A stretch of 64,000 bases of DNA from Kingdonia uniflora (GCA_014058105.1 JACGCM010001948.1:2976001-3040000), one strand, 5' to 3'; numbered from the stretch's first letter, positions 12,505 through 23,081 are shown. Notes: generated from the sequence alone by a model not told the origin. Made by a program: numbers and translations.

Positions 12505-12699
12505 TTTTATAACGTCATAACTGAAAATGACGTTGATGGAGAAATAGACAATAATTAATGTCACTTTATAATAAAATGACGTGGAAATACAAGACATTAG
12601 GTCATTGATCAGGATCGATTATAACTTTTGAACTATAATGTCACTTTCAAACAAAATGATGTTGTTTAAGTGACGTGATAAATCATATTTGTTGTAGTG
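12505..12699. repeat. CACTA right terminus with subterminal repeats
   Basis: Carries TAACGTCATAA...AATGACGTT, TGTCACTT...AATGACGTGG, a third degenerate pair, and AAGTGACGTGATA just before the TIR. Same words as the left end, more diverged. Confidence 0.75.
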
Positions 12700-13521
12700 A
12701 CCGGTTCTGAACTGGTCTGACTTGGTCTGGGTCAAGGCCAGGACCGGGTTGACATGGTATGAACCGGTCTTACTTAGTCACACGTGTATGACACGTGCAC
12801 CACACGTGTCATACACGTACACTGCTACGTATCACACAGGTACACAGATCCAGTGATGGCAAGGTATATTCCGGTCACCGGGAAGAATATTCCGCCGACC
12901 CGCCGACGAACATTTCCTACCAAAAATCCGGCGAGATTCCGGCGTTCGGCCGGTGGATGGTCTCCAGTGACAGCCCGGCGACTGCCACGGGTTACATCTG
13001 GTACCTGTCACATGCCACACATGTCATGGCATGCCGCACGTGCCACGCACGTGCCAGGGTATGCCACAAATGTCACTATGAATAAGGATAACGTCATAAA
13101 TAAAAAAATAAAATTAAAAAAATTTGATGACGTCAACGATAAAAAAAAGCCTTTTTTTGGTCGTGAAACTGTCTAGTTTCAACGGGCTATTCTCAGCGAT
13201 TGGGGCATCTCCCAGAGACGTACCATATATCGTTGGAAATCTCTCAGAGCAGGCTATCCAATCGATGTGGTCTCGTATTTATCTGATCTCCGCAGTGAAA
13301 GATATACATGTTTGAAAATAGATCTTTAGCAAGGGTAAAAAAACACTAAAAACCCTAATTTTTAATCCAAAAAAAATAGGGAAAAAATAGGCTTTCGAAA
13401 CATGCTGAACTATGATATATTATAGATCTGAATATAGGTATAAAAAATAAGTTTTCATGAAATCTCTTATTAGACGGAAATATCTGCTCTCCTCGTTCCT
13501 AGAGCTTGTGTGCTAATAACG
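12700..13521 (-). other. copia A leader, right part
   Basis: Untranslated leader between the LTR and the CACTA insertion. 12700-12780 matches the reverse complement of about 55640-55720. 12780-13080 is GC-richer and dense in ACACGTG/CACGTG cores and CATGC words, parallel to the ACGTG-rich minisatellite of the plus copy. The short open frames here (for example 12784-13176) are low-complexity and look non-coding. Confidence 0.6.
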
Positions 13522-13776
13522 TATTAGGATATGATCAATCTAGAACTGAATAATACTAAAACATGAACAAGAGAAAAAAAGATAAAGAGATTTATTGATT
13601 ATCATAATTGTGTTCTCTGTACATAGTACAGTGATATATATAGACAACCCAGAAGGATTTCCTATTCTACTCTAACTCTCCCCATAACCCTATTGGGTAT
13701 GGGTTTGCTAGGAGTCTGTATAGAACACCCCAACCCTGTTGGGTTCCTAGCTTGGGCTTAGACCCAACTCCTAATA
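13522..13776 (-). repeat. 5' LTR of copia A minus copy
   Basis: Read on the minus strand it starts TATTAGGAGTTGGG and ends ...CCTAATA, followed by CGTTATTAGCAC. The plus copy's 3' LTR starts TGTTAGGAGTTGGG, and its 5' LTR ends ...CCAACA followed by CGTTATCAGC. Both termini therefore carry one transition from the usual TG...CA. The internal block giving GTTATGGGGAGAG is shared by all three LTRs. 255 bp. Confidence 0.75.
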
Positions 13777-14148
13777 GTTTTTATGTTAAGATTGTTTTAA
13801 TATAAGAATTTGATTTTATTTATGTTAAATATATACCTTTTTAACTTATCTTCAATTATTTTTCAAACGAGTGATGAGTGTTTCTGTGATTTTGTGGTGT
13901 CCTTGCAGAATGTTCAATATATAGATAAATTGAGCTTACTTCTACATACATTTATCAATGTAATAAAGATTTGCTAAATCACCTATAATAACGAGCACTT
14001 AGGCACGCTCTAACGCGCATGCTAGACCATTATGCTTAGAAAATATTTAGGCTTTAAGTGTGTATAATATTTGTATTTATTGGAAAATTTAAGTGCGAAG
14101 GTATATTTGAAGTTGGTTTTGGTTTTTAATTTTTTATCTAAATAAGAA
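13777..14148. other. intergenic, no feature seen
   Basis: AT-rich DNA between copia A and the fragment island. No open frame, LTR or TIR was recognised. Confidence 0.4.
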
Positions 14149-14268
14149 TTGTTGTAATATAAAACATGAAAGAAATATAGTCAACCTTTTCTTGGAAAAA
14201 TATAGATTATCTGAAATTACAACGCATAATTAAATCATAAAATATTGAATAACATTCAAAATAATATT
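14149..14268 (+). repeat. direct repeat, left copy (pair with 20131-20252)
   Basis: About 120 bp beginning ATTGTTGTAATATA and containing GATTATCTGAAATTACAACG. Nearly identical to 20131-20252. The two copies lie in the same orientation on either side of the ADH / kinase / SYP81 / CAX fragments. Confidence 0.8.
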
Positions 14269-14681
14269 AAGTTTGTGTCATCATCTTCGCTTTTATGTTT
14301 TCTTCCTTATCATCCTTTTCAACATTAGTTATCATCCCCTTATCATACTCTAAATTACGCCTAACTTGACCAACATTCTTACTCAAATATAAGATACTAA
14401 TGGAGCTTATAATTTTACCATAATGTCAAGGCATATATAAATCTAGTATTAAACATAACGTAGTTTAAGAGCCAAGAACAAGTGTTTTTCATTCTAATTT
14501 TTGTTGAGCAACAATGAAAGATAAGTGAGCAAAAAAAAAAAAAAACATGTGATTTTTATTTCCCTTTGTACAAAGATCACAGAACAAAAAAGGGAATACA
14601 TTACACAAGGAAAATTCAAAATAAAACACCATAATTAAGCACAACTCAAATATTTCTTCGTATTCGTTCTCTTATCAATTA

Positions 14682-16209
14682 TTATCCATCCATGTTAATG
14701 ATGCATCGAATACCTTCTCCTTTAAGCATGAGATCAAATGCCTTGCTGATCTCAAAGAATGGGACTGCACGAGTAATGAACTTTTCCACTTGAAGCTCTT
14801 ATAAGGATGAAAGGATTGAAACAAAGGCGATTTTAATGATAATGCAAAAAATATTTTTTTTCCCGTGATATCTTTCTTTTTCTAGAAAATTTGTTTACCC
14901 CTTTCATTTCTCAACGACCCCAAGAATGCGGTTTGTAGTTTCCAAAAAAGGTACCCTTGAGTGTCCTATGTTCACCGAGTGCATCTTGAATGCATCATCT
15001 TTGTTTGGTACACCAACCAGTACAGCAACACCCCAACCCTGAACAAAAAAAGACATTGCAGACATCACATCAGAAATTATCGATGTTTTAAGATGCATAA
15101 AATATTGTAGTGAGAAGAATGCTAGAGTTGAGGAAAATACATCATGAACACATTCAAAGGCAGATATCATTGCAGCGATGCTTCCTGTACATGCGATTGA
15201 CTCCTCCATGAGTCATCTCGGTAATCACCTGAGGATCAACTTAAATATCAAATAAATTTTTTGTACCACAGTCCAAAACCAGTCTTAAATATTATAACTT
15301 TAGATGCAGTGCTAATTGTTCAAGAACTATCTCTTGAACTGGCCTTTTATGGTCTTGTGGATTCACAAATTCAGTCACTCTTAACTTTTTGGCTGCAATA
15401 TGTTGATTCATCAGGGAACATAAAAACCAATTTTGCGAACATCATTTCCATGAAATGACACAGAGACAGGAAAACTCAACTAGGAGACTATATAGAATTA
15501 TAGTCATATACTCAGAGTTTACTTAGTAATTTGCTCACCTCCTTCAAACCTATTAGCATTCAAATCAACACCAATAATTCTCGATGCCTCGGATACTCTT
15601 GCTCCCTCAGCGGCCTAAAGGCACAAATAACTTAAGTTAGTCACAATATAAATTGCTTGTTCAACAATAACGTAAAGAATGTAGGTCAAGAGTAAACTCA
15701 CAGCAAGGCCAACGACCCCCAATTTGAAAACAGCAACTGTTGAAACTTTTTTTGGTTATGCAACATTCACAGTAGCGCCAAAACCAATACAAAAGATATA
15801 TAAGATGTTATTATATCACAGGAAATACTACTCGAGGTTATGTTATGCATTATAAAGGCTGAAGGATATTTAGTTTAACAAACCTGTAGAGATTCCACAA
15901 CTGAGAATACAAACTTGTCGTGCGGTGTAGCAAGGTTGATTTTGGCAAGACAACCAACATGAACGACTGTGTATTCATATAAAGTAGATGTTATGAGAAA
16001 GTGATGAAGGGGTTTTCCCTTAACGGAAAACCTGGATGTCCCATCACTAAGCATCATGCATCTGTCAGTGTTAATCCTTAACAGGTCACACATGTTGCTT
16101 TCCTCCGATTTACAATGAACACAGTCTTGGCACTCGCCAGTGAACACCAAAAGAACGTGTTCTCCATGTATGAGATCTGCCACCCCCTCTCTAATACTCT
16201 CTACAAACC
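14682..16209 (-). pseudogene. alcohol dehydrogenase-like (zinc MDR) 3' fragment
   Basis: Minus-strand exons follow plant ADH order: 16209-15875 ([52 protein letters not shown]), 15760-15705 (AVFKLGVVGLAV), 15616-15540 ([20 protein letters not shown]), about 15190-15140 (CTGSIAAMISAFECVHD), 15040-14904 (GWGVAVLVGVPNKDDAF), and 14801-14682 ([20 protein letters not shown] to the terminal TAA). The structural-zinc Cys cluster is visible. The catalytic N-terminal exons are absent; the cofactor-loop exon and the F/N-terminal exon carry frame breaks. Introns are kept. It is a 5'-truncated, inactive copy. Confidence 0.85.
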
Positions 16210-16389
16210 TGTGTGTGAAACTTCAAATTTAATTGTTATTTTCGTCCTATATCTACCCTAGATCAAATTGAAGGAAATACAGATAGGGTCGTAAGGACCT
16301 AGTAAGTATCAAAGACACATCTAGATAATAGTCTGGAAAACATTTCCAAATGCTTACTTGGTTGTTATATTTGATGATTGCATATATGT

Positions 16390-16905
16390 AGCAGTTACAT
16401 GGCTCTGGAGTATGCAATAGATAGGCTCTTTTCGGTGAAATCAGATGTTTTTAGTTTCGGAGTTTTGGTATAATAGATAGTGAGTGAAAAGAAGAACAGA
16501 GGTTTTGAACATCGTGACCATGATCTCAACCTCCTTGGGCATGTAAGTATACAAATACAAAAGCTTTTCAAGTATATATATTAATTTAATGAAGATGAAA
16601 AAATGTAAATTTTAGTAGTTTGTACAGTCATGGAAGCTTTAGAAGGAAGGCACTGCCTTGAAACTAATAGACACATCAATTGAGGATACCTTACAAACAT
16701 CTGAAGTATTGAGTTGTATCCATGTGGGACTATTATGCATTCAACAACGACCAGACGACAGGCCGAACATGCTGTATGTGGTACTGATGTTAAGTAATGA
16801 GACTATTAGTCTGCCCCAACCTAATTAGCCTGGTTTCTACAATGAAAGAAGCCTCGTTGAGGTTGATTCATTTTCAAGTGGAAAGATGTTTAGTTCAACC
16901 TAGCA
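16390..16905 (+). pseudogene. receptor-like kinase (S-domain/CRK-like) C-terminal fragment
   Basis: Plus-strand exons: about 16397-16545 ([25 protein letters not shown] then two stops, EKKNRGF..DHDLNLLGH) and about 16640-16905 (KLIDTSIEDT-like, QTSEVLSCIHVGLLCIQQRP, DDRPNM, LVEVDSFSSGKMFSS). This is kinase subdomains VIII-XI plus the tail typical of plant G-type-lectin receptor kinases; the APE motif is ALE here. Extracellular, membrane and ATP-binding parts are missing. An intron separates the two exons. Inactive. Confidence 0.85.
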
Positions 16906-17459
16906 GGCGGGCCCGCGTTGTCGCACGTGCCTTAAAATATTGATTAGAGCACATTGTTTACAAGAGTATAGTCATGGAGGACACTACTATATGTTGTGCC
17001 TTGTAATTTTGGTTAAATTACAATGTTTAACAGATTTTGTACATGGAACAAACTTTAATTAGTGTTTGTAAATTCCATTGTGAGATTAATATATGCAATA
17101 TTTGGGTCTGATATGGCATTATGGTTTCATGAACAAGAATATGCAAAACTTAGCAATATGGCCCAGACTTTACTGTCAATTAGGGGTGGTCACCTTGCTT
17201 CAGAACTGTTTAAAATTAATCTGCACTCGTGATAATAGTCAACTGGCATATGATGAAAATAACTAAACTTCTTCTTGATTAAAATAGTAGGCATATAATT
17301 TTGTACTCATTTTCGTAACCTCTTTTACCATTCTGTAGTTCCATCACAAGCAAATCTTGCAGAAAATATGGAACACTATATATAACTTGGATAACATAAC
17401 TGTATATAGTTTAAATGTACCAATCAAGAATGAGGACCGAAAATGTTAGGACAAATAAA

Positions 17460-18262
17460 AAAACAAAGTAAACGTCTTGCTACTACTGTTGTTCTTAATT
17501 GCCTTATCCAGCTCTTTGTTGCTCCTATCCATGTTCTTTGTAGATTCAAGCCTTCAACAACCTGAAATAACAGAATATAGCTTAGTTACACCAAGAAAGA
17601 AAGAAAAAACTCCAAAGCGATCAAGAGCTGTAAGCAGAAGATATGGCCTCTGTACATTCTGATCAGTTTGTGACAAGTGTGGAAGTTCAAATGTCTCCTT
17701 CTACTCTAAATACTCTAAAGATATTAACTATCTAGTACTAATTTAGATAACAAATTTGAATGTTAAGAAAACAAAAATGAGTTCTAACTTTATCATACAA
17801 CATCTCGATCTATTGAGCCTGTTGTAGAAGCTGTGGCGACATGACATTGTTGAGTGCAAACATTTCTTAAGTAGCGTTTAGAAGAGTAGTCAACTCTTCC
17901 AGCACAAATCATAGTCACAATAATACCTTATAAGTTACAAGGAACCACATTGACAAAAGTTATGATATCAGAGATACAACTAACGAAAGAAGTTTATTGA
18001 AGGTAAGAAATCATAATTACCTGAAGAGCTTGTGTTTCCTCATCCAAGAGTTGCTGCTGCACCCAAAGAGATTCTACGGGAAGCGCATCTAGCTCCCCAA
18101 GATCAGAACGATTAGATTTAGCGATATCCAATAAGTTTGAATTCTATGCACGGTACATCCTTCTTCTTGGCATCGCTCTATTAATAGCCTCATTTAAGCG
18201 TACCTCTCGTAACTTTTCAAACCTGGTGGTTACCGAATGGAGTCTCTCGCTTAGAATTAATA
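17460..18262 (-). pseudogene. SYP81: SYP81 (Qa-SNARE, Ufe1-like) 3' fragment
   Basis: Minus-strand exons: 18262-18020 (LSERLHSVTTRFEKLREVRL, NEAINRAMPRR, then QQQLLDEETQALQ), about 17905-17790 (VLEELTTLL, MFALNNVMSPQLLQQAQ with stops), and about 17545-17465 (NKELDKAIKNNSSSKTF). These match the SNARE-proximal region, SNARE helix and pre-anchor of syntaxin-81, the ER t-SNARE for Golgi-to-ER traffic. There is a stop after MPRRRMYRA and others later. The N-terminal half is missing. Introns are retained. Confidence 0.8.
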
Positions 18263-19319
18263 TATATAATTTGGTAAAACAACATACGAATAAGAGAAAA
18301 TCCTTTAGTGTTGAGAAGATATTAATGAAGATATAAGGCGATAAATGTGTATAAAAAAAAAGTGGAACAAATTATAATCAAAAATAGAAACTAAATACAA
18401 CTGAACAACTTAAAAAGAATACACACACCAAAAGATTTTTTTTTGAATATTCTCCTTTCTACTGAGAACAATTCTATTGTGTCATGACCTAAACCCGACA
18501 ACACAACTATGCAAAAACTACTCAGGGAAGGTTTTCCCAATCTTTAGAGTAATGAAACCCCAATAATAAAGACATATCTTTGATGGAAATGAAATGTCTT
18601 TTTTTCCCTAAAAATCAAGAGGTCGTAGAGGGCTTAAACATACAGTAATCAAGAACGAGGGAAAAGATAAGCACTCATCCCTCTTACCAAATACACTGTT
18701 ATTCCTCTCTAACACTTCAAATGATGCAGTCTACCAAAAATAAGCATGCAGATCATCCCCAACAACCCTAATGAGAAATACCAGCACTTCTGCAATGGTA
18801 GGTTTGGAAGGTTATTCGACTAAGTAAAGTGCTTATAGTGAAAACTTGGACAAAGTCGCAAAATAGAATTCCTATTTCCGTATCTAGATGTTTTTTAAGC
18901 AAGTTTAATTCCACTCTCTTTTACGTCATTCTACTAGTTACTCTTTCAGCACATGCACATTATTAACAGATATAATGATAAAGGAAACAAATTATTTCAG
19001 TAATTAATGACTAATACATCGAACAAAGAAGAATACATGCCTTCTAACAATAATAAGGCAGAATCCTAACATTTATAATCCTCCTAGTAAATTTCTTCTC
19101 TTTTTCCCCTCCACGAGTTTTTTAATCAAATGAATGCATTTCTAATCCATACACTTTGAAGCCACTAAGGTAAGACTCTGAAAGGCATCCAAACATAACG
19201 AACAAAAATGGATAGTAAAATCCGCGTATAAAATGCAGTGCAGAGTTAAAACACGTTAGTTTCGATTCAACTTTCAAACATTGACAAAAAAATAATATTA
19301 CATTTCTTACAAAAACTAA
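18263..19319. other. no gene seen
   Basis: AT-rich stretch between the SYP81 and CAX fragments. It may be captured intron sequence of either gene; no exon, TIR or LTR was recognised. Confidence 0.35.
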
Positions 19320-20105
19320 GATTACCTCAAGCTCGCTACCATCAGAATGATATCTGAACATCAACGACAACATATGGCATAACAAACCGAGCAGTAGGAT
19401 TTGGGAATTCACGCTGTTTCTGGCAAAGCAACAACAATGACAAAGATGTAAATCCGATAAATAAGACAAATGTTTGAGTTATGAAAACTAAAATTATATT
19501 GTAAGTAGGAGTGTCTTAGATGACTTACTCTATCATATATTTGTTCCCTTCTTAAGTTTGCTAGGCTCCCACGAAAGAGAGAAGTTCCAAGAACAAGAAG
19601 AAGGTTCGAGATGATTGAATCCAAAATAGAGTACTTGATAATATCTATTTTTCTCTGGTAGAGATCAAATATTACTATTATCAGCTCGGTTTCATTACCA
19701 CATGTTGCATATATTCAAAAGTCCTCCAACTGTAAATATTAAAAATATATATATATGAGAGAATACAAACCGAGCAGTAGGATTTGGGAATTCACGTTGT
19801 TTATGGCAAAGCAACAACAATGACAAAGATGAAAATCCGATAAATAAGACAAATGTTTGAGTTACGAAAACTAAAATTGTATTGTAAGTAGGAGTGTCTT
19901 AGATGACTTACTCTATCATATCTTTGTTGCCTTCTTAAGTTTGCTAGGCTTCCACGAAAGAGAGAAGTTCCAAGAATAAGAAGAAGGTTCGAGATGATTG
20001 AACCCAAAAGAGAGTACTTGATAATATCTATTTTTCTCTGGTAGAGATCAAATATTGCTATTATCAGCTCGGTTGCATTACCACATGTTGCATTCAAAAG
20101 TCCTC
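19320..20105 (-). pseudogene. CAX-type Ca2+/H+ antiporter fragment, partly duplicated
   Basis: Minus-strand exons: 20097-19940 ([48 protein letters not shown]) and a second copy at about 19705-19530 with the same text, then about 19420-19326 (QILLLGLLCHMLSLMFRYHS, DGSELE). [10 protein letters not shown] and [16 protein letters not shown] are the cation-binding c1 region and adjoining helix of vacuolar CAX exchangers. Only about two exons of the roughly 11 usual ones are present. The gene is inactive here; the duplicated exon is described separately. Confidence 0.85.
19384..20105 (+). repeat. tandem duplication of the CAX exon segment
   Basis: Unit 1 begins at about 19384 (AACCGAGCAGTAGGATTTGG) and unit 2 at about 19769 with the same words, giving a direct repeat with a period of about 385 bp. 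Units differ by scattered substitutions and small indels. Confidence 0.8.
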
Positions 20106-20130
20106 CAACTGCAAATATTTAAAATATAAT

Positions 20131-20252
20131 AATTGTTGTAATATAGAACATGAAAGAAATATAGTCAACTTTTTGTTGGAAAAATATAGATTATCTGAAA
20201 TTACAACGCATAATTAAATCATAAAATATTGAATAATAGTAAAAATAATATT
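20131..20252 (+). repeat. direct repeat, right copy (pair with 14149-14268)
   Basis: Same orientation and nearly the same sequence as 14149-14268 (ATTGTTGTAATATAGAACAT... to ...TTGAATAA). Confidence 0.8.
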
Positions 20253-21041
20253 GAGGACTGTATTGAGGAATGCACGCCTATATGCTTTCAGGAGAAAGAT
20301 GCAACATTTCCCATTTGTGAGCATGCATGTGCCTTTAGGAATGCACGCCTATACTTAAGGTTGCTTGCCAAAGTTTTGAGGCAGAAAAAAAAAAAAACAA
20401 AAGACTTTGCTTTGGCTTGGCTTTGCGCTTTGATCCGTGCTTTGCTTTTTATCTGTGCACAATCAATGGTAGCTCCACCTCTGGCTTTTGACAGCTCTAA
20501 ATGGCTCTTTAAAGCTTATCTTGCTTCTGATTCTTATTTATCTTTTCTATCGCTAGCTCTAAATGGCTCTCCCCACCTTTTCTTACTCTTATTTAACTCC
20601 ATCGTTAGTTTAATTTACGAACTTTCCGAAGGAGTAGAGACCACTATTTAAAAAAAGAAGGAATAAAAGCAAGAATTCTACTTAAGATGGAGAGTCTACT
20701 AGAAGTAGTTTAGGAAAGGACCGGGAGTGTGTTTTGGGCGAAATGGGCCCTATAGGTTAAATGCCTTGGATCAACAGGTTTGAGACCGTTTAGTTCATAA
20801 GGGCATACAAATCCATTAAAAGAGACCTTCATATACTGTTTATATAATAACTACCAGCAAATGGATCCTTAATTTTTAATGCTCACTACAACTGAAGTAA
20901 AGAGCCGATATATAGATAGTTTTCAAGTTTCAAACATATGAATGAAGATCATCCAAAATCAACTGAATAAGGGAAAGATAGGATACCAGCATGACATGAA
21001 AAAGAATCTAGCTTTGTTTGATGCGCATTCCCCACGAACCC
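20253..21041 (+). other. no clear gene; short Cys-rich open frame
   Basis: An open frame at 20229-20651 starts with a small cluster of Cys (CIEECTPICFQEKDATFPIC then EHAC) that recalls small Cys-rich secreted plant peptides, but there is no signal peptide before it and the rest is low-complexity. The words GGAATGCACGCCTATA occur twice (about 20265 and 20338). I would not call a gene. Confidence 0.25.
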
Positions 21042-22130
21042 TCAACCATGGGTGTTGACAGCTTCCCATAACAAATTCTTCCAGATCGGATATGCAAGGT
21101 CTCGATCTTGTATGGCGACAACTCTGAGAGTTCTAAGAGTCCTCTTATTTTCTTCCAAGAATGAATAACTCATGTAAGGCAGATTATGTTTCCTACACAG
21201 ATCCTTCATAGGGGGCGAAATCTTTCTCAATTAGCCACGGGGTAACCTTGGAAACAAATGGTGCTCAACCTGAAATTGCAAACCACCATGAAACCAATCC
21301 ATCCAAGTCGAACAAGAGATATCAATCAACCCTTGAGTCTACTTCTCAAACCAATCAATTGAACGAGGGGGTTCAACATAAACATTCATAGAGAAATGAT
21401 TCAAACAAAACTGAACATGTTGAATCCCAGAAACTGCAAAGCTCCCTAGCACATACATAACTCTCTCTGGCCAATTAGGTAATGCCGAAACCAATAGAGA
21501 AAACCAAACCCAAAAAACTAAAGCCCCAAGAAATCCAACGGGCAATTAGGATATCGTCTTTTCGAGGTTACCAAAAGCATATATTGTAAAAAAAAAATTA
21601 ATGCGAACAACCGCCAATACAGGGTAAAATCACAAATGCTGGTAACTAATTAGAAACCTAGCAACACTATCAAAAGTCATCTTTTTACCATAGAAATACG
21701 ACGTAAGGGATTTAAAGATAGTCGGAGATACAGCTAAGAACGGAATGTGTTGAAGATCAGGATTATAATCCAAACTATTCACCGCGATATGATGTGCAGT
21801 ATGAGTCCATTTCCACCATCTAATGCTAATCCCTGTAACACAAGTCCCAGTCAAAACCTGCATAAATCGATTCAATTTAGGCGTATACATGATATTATAA
21901 TGCCCAGAATCATGCCCAATGAATCCACTCTGCATCCAAACCACACCTAACAAATACCCAGAACCAAGATGAACTAACACATTCTTAGAACAAACCACCA
22001 TTGTCAAAAACATCATACAGATAATACTCATAAAGATCCCATCCAACAAATCCCCTAGGTCAAAAATTACCCTCAACTTAAGGCACCTCCACGACAATGG
22101 TTCTTCGTCGCCTCGAAAACTGAATTACTG
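21042..22130 (-). pseudogene. SLD1: delta-8 sphingolipid / front-end desaturase, 5'-truncated
   Basis: Minus strand without introns. All three His boxes are visible: GHDSGH (about 21900), WTHTAHH (about 21800) and QVEHH (about 21270). Also present are NSLDYNPDLQHIPFLAVS, SYQH, LPNWPERV, GIQHVQFCLNHFS and the family C-terminus AVNTHG followed by TGA at 21042-21044. Stops interrupt it near 21627, 21548, 21330 and 21235, and the frame shifts once between 21545 and 21630. The N-terminal cytochrome b5 domain expected in this fusion family is not seen. The enzyme desaturates long-chain bases in the ER; this copy is dead. Most plant SLD genes are intronless, so lack of introns does not prove retrocopying. 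Confidence 0.85.
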
Positions 22131-22785
22131 GAGAATTAACCTCAATCCCCTTAGGTTAAAATGAAAATCAAATCAGGACCTTTAATCGAATTAAACCAAA
22201 TCATGCATATCTTCGAATTGATCATTCAAAAATCAAGGATTGAGTAGGGAAGATTGAGAGGAGGGATTCGAACTAAGGAGAGAAGGAGTATTGTTGATTG
22301 AGAAAGACTGAAGTTTGTCATATGATTTTGCTTTAAATCTTAAAATTAATGTAGGTTGACTGAAAATATAAGCTAAATTGGCAGATAATTTGGCAGTTTT
22401 GAAGTTTGAACTAATTCTAAAATTTCTTGTGTGATCCGGCGGCTTGGACTTAATGTTAAAGTATATGAGAGATCCGAGCGGCCTAAATAATCATCGACTC
22501 ACGAGAGATGGTTAACGAACGGCTGAGATCGAGAAATGGCTGATGAGTTATAAGATAACTTTTTAACCTTTCATAATTCTGCTGTAGAATAAGTTCGTTG
22601 GAGTCATGGGCTCATGGCATACGGGCGGATTCAAAGGGAAAAATAAAAAAGTGTGTTCTTTACTCCGTTTAACATTGTGGCAGAGGCTTTGAGAAAAAAA
22701 AAACAAACATTGTGGCACAGGCAACAAAGCAACACTCTTAAAACAAAGCAAACAAATCAACACAGATTTGCTCTCTCTCTCTCTC
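22131..22785. other. no gene seen; CT-rich leader just before the phosphatase exon
   Basis: AT-rich. 22770-22785 is a CT dinucleotide run directly ahead of the ATG at 22786, like a plant 5' leader. 22640-22740 holds a duplicated AACATTGTGGCA(C/G)AGGC word. No TATA box is convincing. Confidence 0.35.
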
Positions 22786-23081
22786 ATGGACTAGAACCCC
22801 AACATTATGGGCAGCTTTCATGAACTGGTTATCATTCTTCTTTCAAATCTTCCTTCAAATCATCAAGGGTACTCCTTCAATCTTTCAAGATTCTATCCTT
22901 CAATCTCTCAGATTCTATCCTTCTTCGACATCCTTTGCTCGTCTCTTCATCTTCCCTTTCTCAATCTTACAAGCCTTTGCCCGCTGTTGAATTGTCCCCT
23001 ACACATTCCTCCTCCGCCCCTTTGCCTACCGCAGAATATAGCACCAGCTGTGACGATGACGAGCCTGTCGAGTAGCTTACG
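22786..23081 (+). pseudogene. exon 1 of the SCP1-like phosphatase, broken
   Basis: The family's N-terminal exon is recognisable in three frames. 22784-22880 reads TRTPTLWAAFMNWLSFFFQI then FLQIIKGTPS, the hydrophobic N-terminal segment; then PSISQILSFF; then 22929-23065 reads HPLLVSSSSLSQSYKPLPAV. It ends VE-stop-LT before the donor at 23081/23082 (ACG|GTATGA). Defects: ATG 22786 is followed by TAG in its own frame; a 22/23-bp tandem duplication (TCAATCT..CAGATTCTATCCT) shifts the frame; another shift follows; and a TAG sits three codons before the donor. The donor phase joins exon 2 at 29632 in frame ([10 protein letters not shown]), so it is the true partner exon. Confidence 0.75.

Larger units (their letters stand above)
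4101..12699. mobile_element. CACTA (CMC/EnSpm) transposon carrying host gene fragments
   Basis: Left end CACTACAACAAATA at 4101-4114; right end is the inverse, TATTTGTTGTAGTG, ending at 12699. A 3-bp target duplication ACC lies at 4098-4100 and 12700-12702, as expected for CACTA elements. The uninterrupted site is seen in the copia A plus copy. Subterminal TAACGTCATT / AATGACGTTA words crowd both ends. Across 8.6 kb I see no TNP2-like or TNPA-like gene. Instead there are pieces of ARPC2, beta-galactosidase, TRM5 and IND1 plus unidentified exons. This fits a non-autonomous, gene-capturing ('Pack-CACTA') element moved by a transposase from elsewhere. Confidence 0.9.
1..13776 (-). mobile_element. 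Ty1/copia element, family A, minus copy (interrupted by a CACTA)
   Basis: One degenerate copia element read on the minus strand: 5' LTR 13522-13776, leader 13521-12700 continuing at 4100-3222, gag 3221-2289, then pol remnants to the left edge, where it leaves the window. The parts are recognised by gag motifs and by inverted similarity to the plus copy at 49186-59497: the reverse complement of 1-130 matches about 57440-57540, that of 300-420 matches about 57120-57240, that of 1200-1330 matches about 56270-56360, and that of 3780-4090 matches about 55690-56050. The 3' LTR is outside the window, so no target duplication can be checked. Confidence 0.8.

Noticed and set aside
13090..13140. Further CACTA subterminal repeat (GATAACGTCATAA ... 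GATGACGTCAACG)
   Set aside because: Lies outside the CACTA duplication at 12700, in the copia leader; ACGTCA words are common there, so it is probably coincidental.
12784..13176. 130-codon open frame, plus strand
   Set aside because: Lies in the GC-rich leader of a copia element; composition is repetitive (ACACGTG, CATGCC words), overlapping frames on both strands are equally open, and no family is recognisable.
17477..17662. 61-codon hydrophobic frame, plus strand
   Set aside because: Antisense to the last SYP81 exon (NKELDKAIKNNSSS on the minus strand).
20229..20651. Small Cys-rich secreted peptide gene
   Set aside because: Only the first 35 residues show a Cys pattern; no signal peptide, the frame starts in the 120-bp direct repeat, and the remainder is low-complexity.
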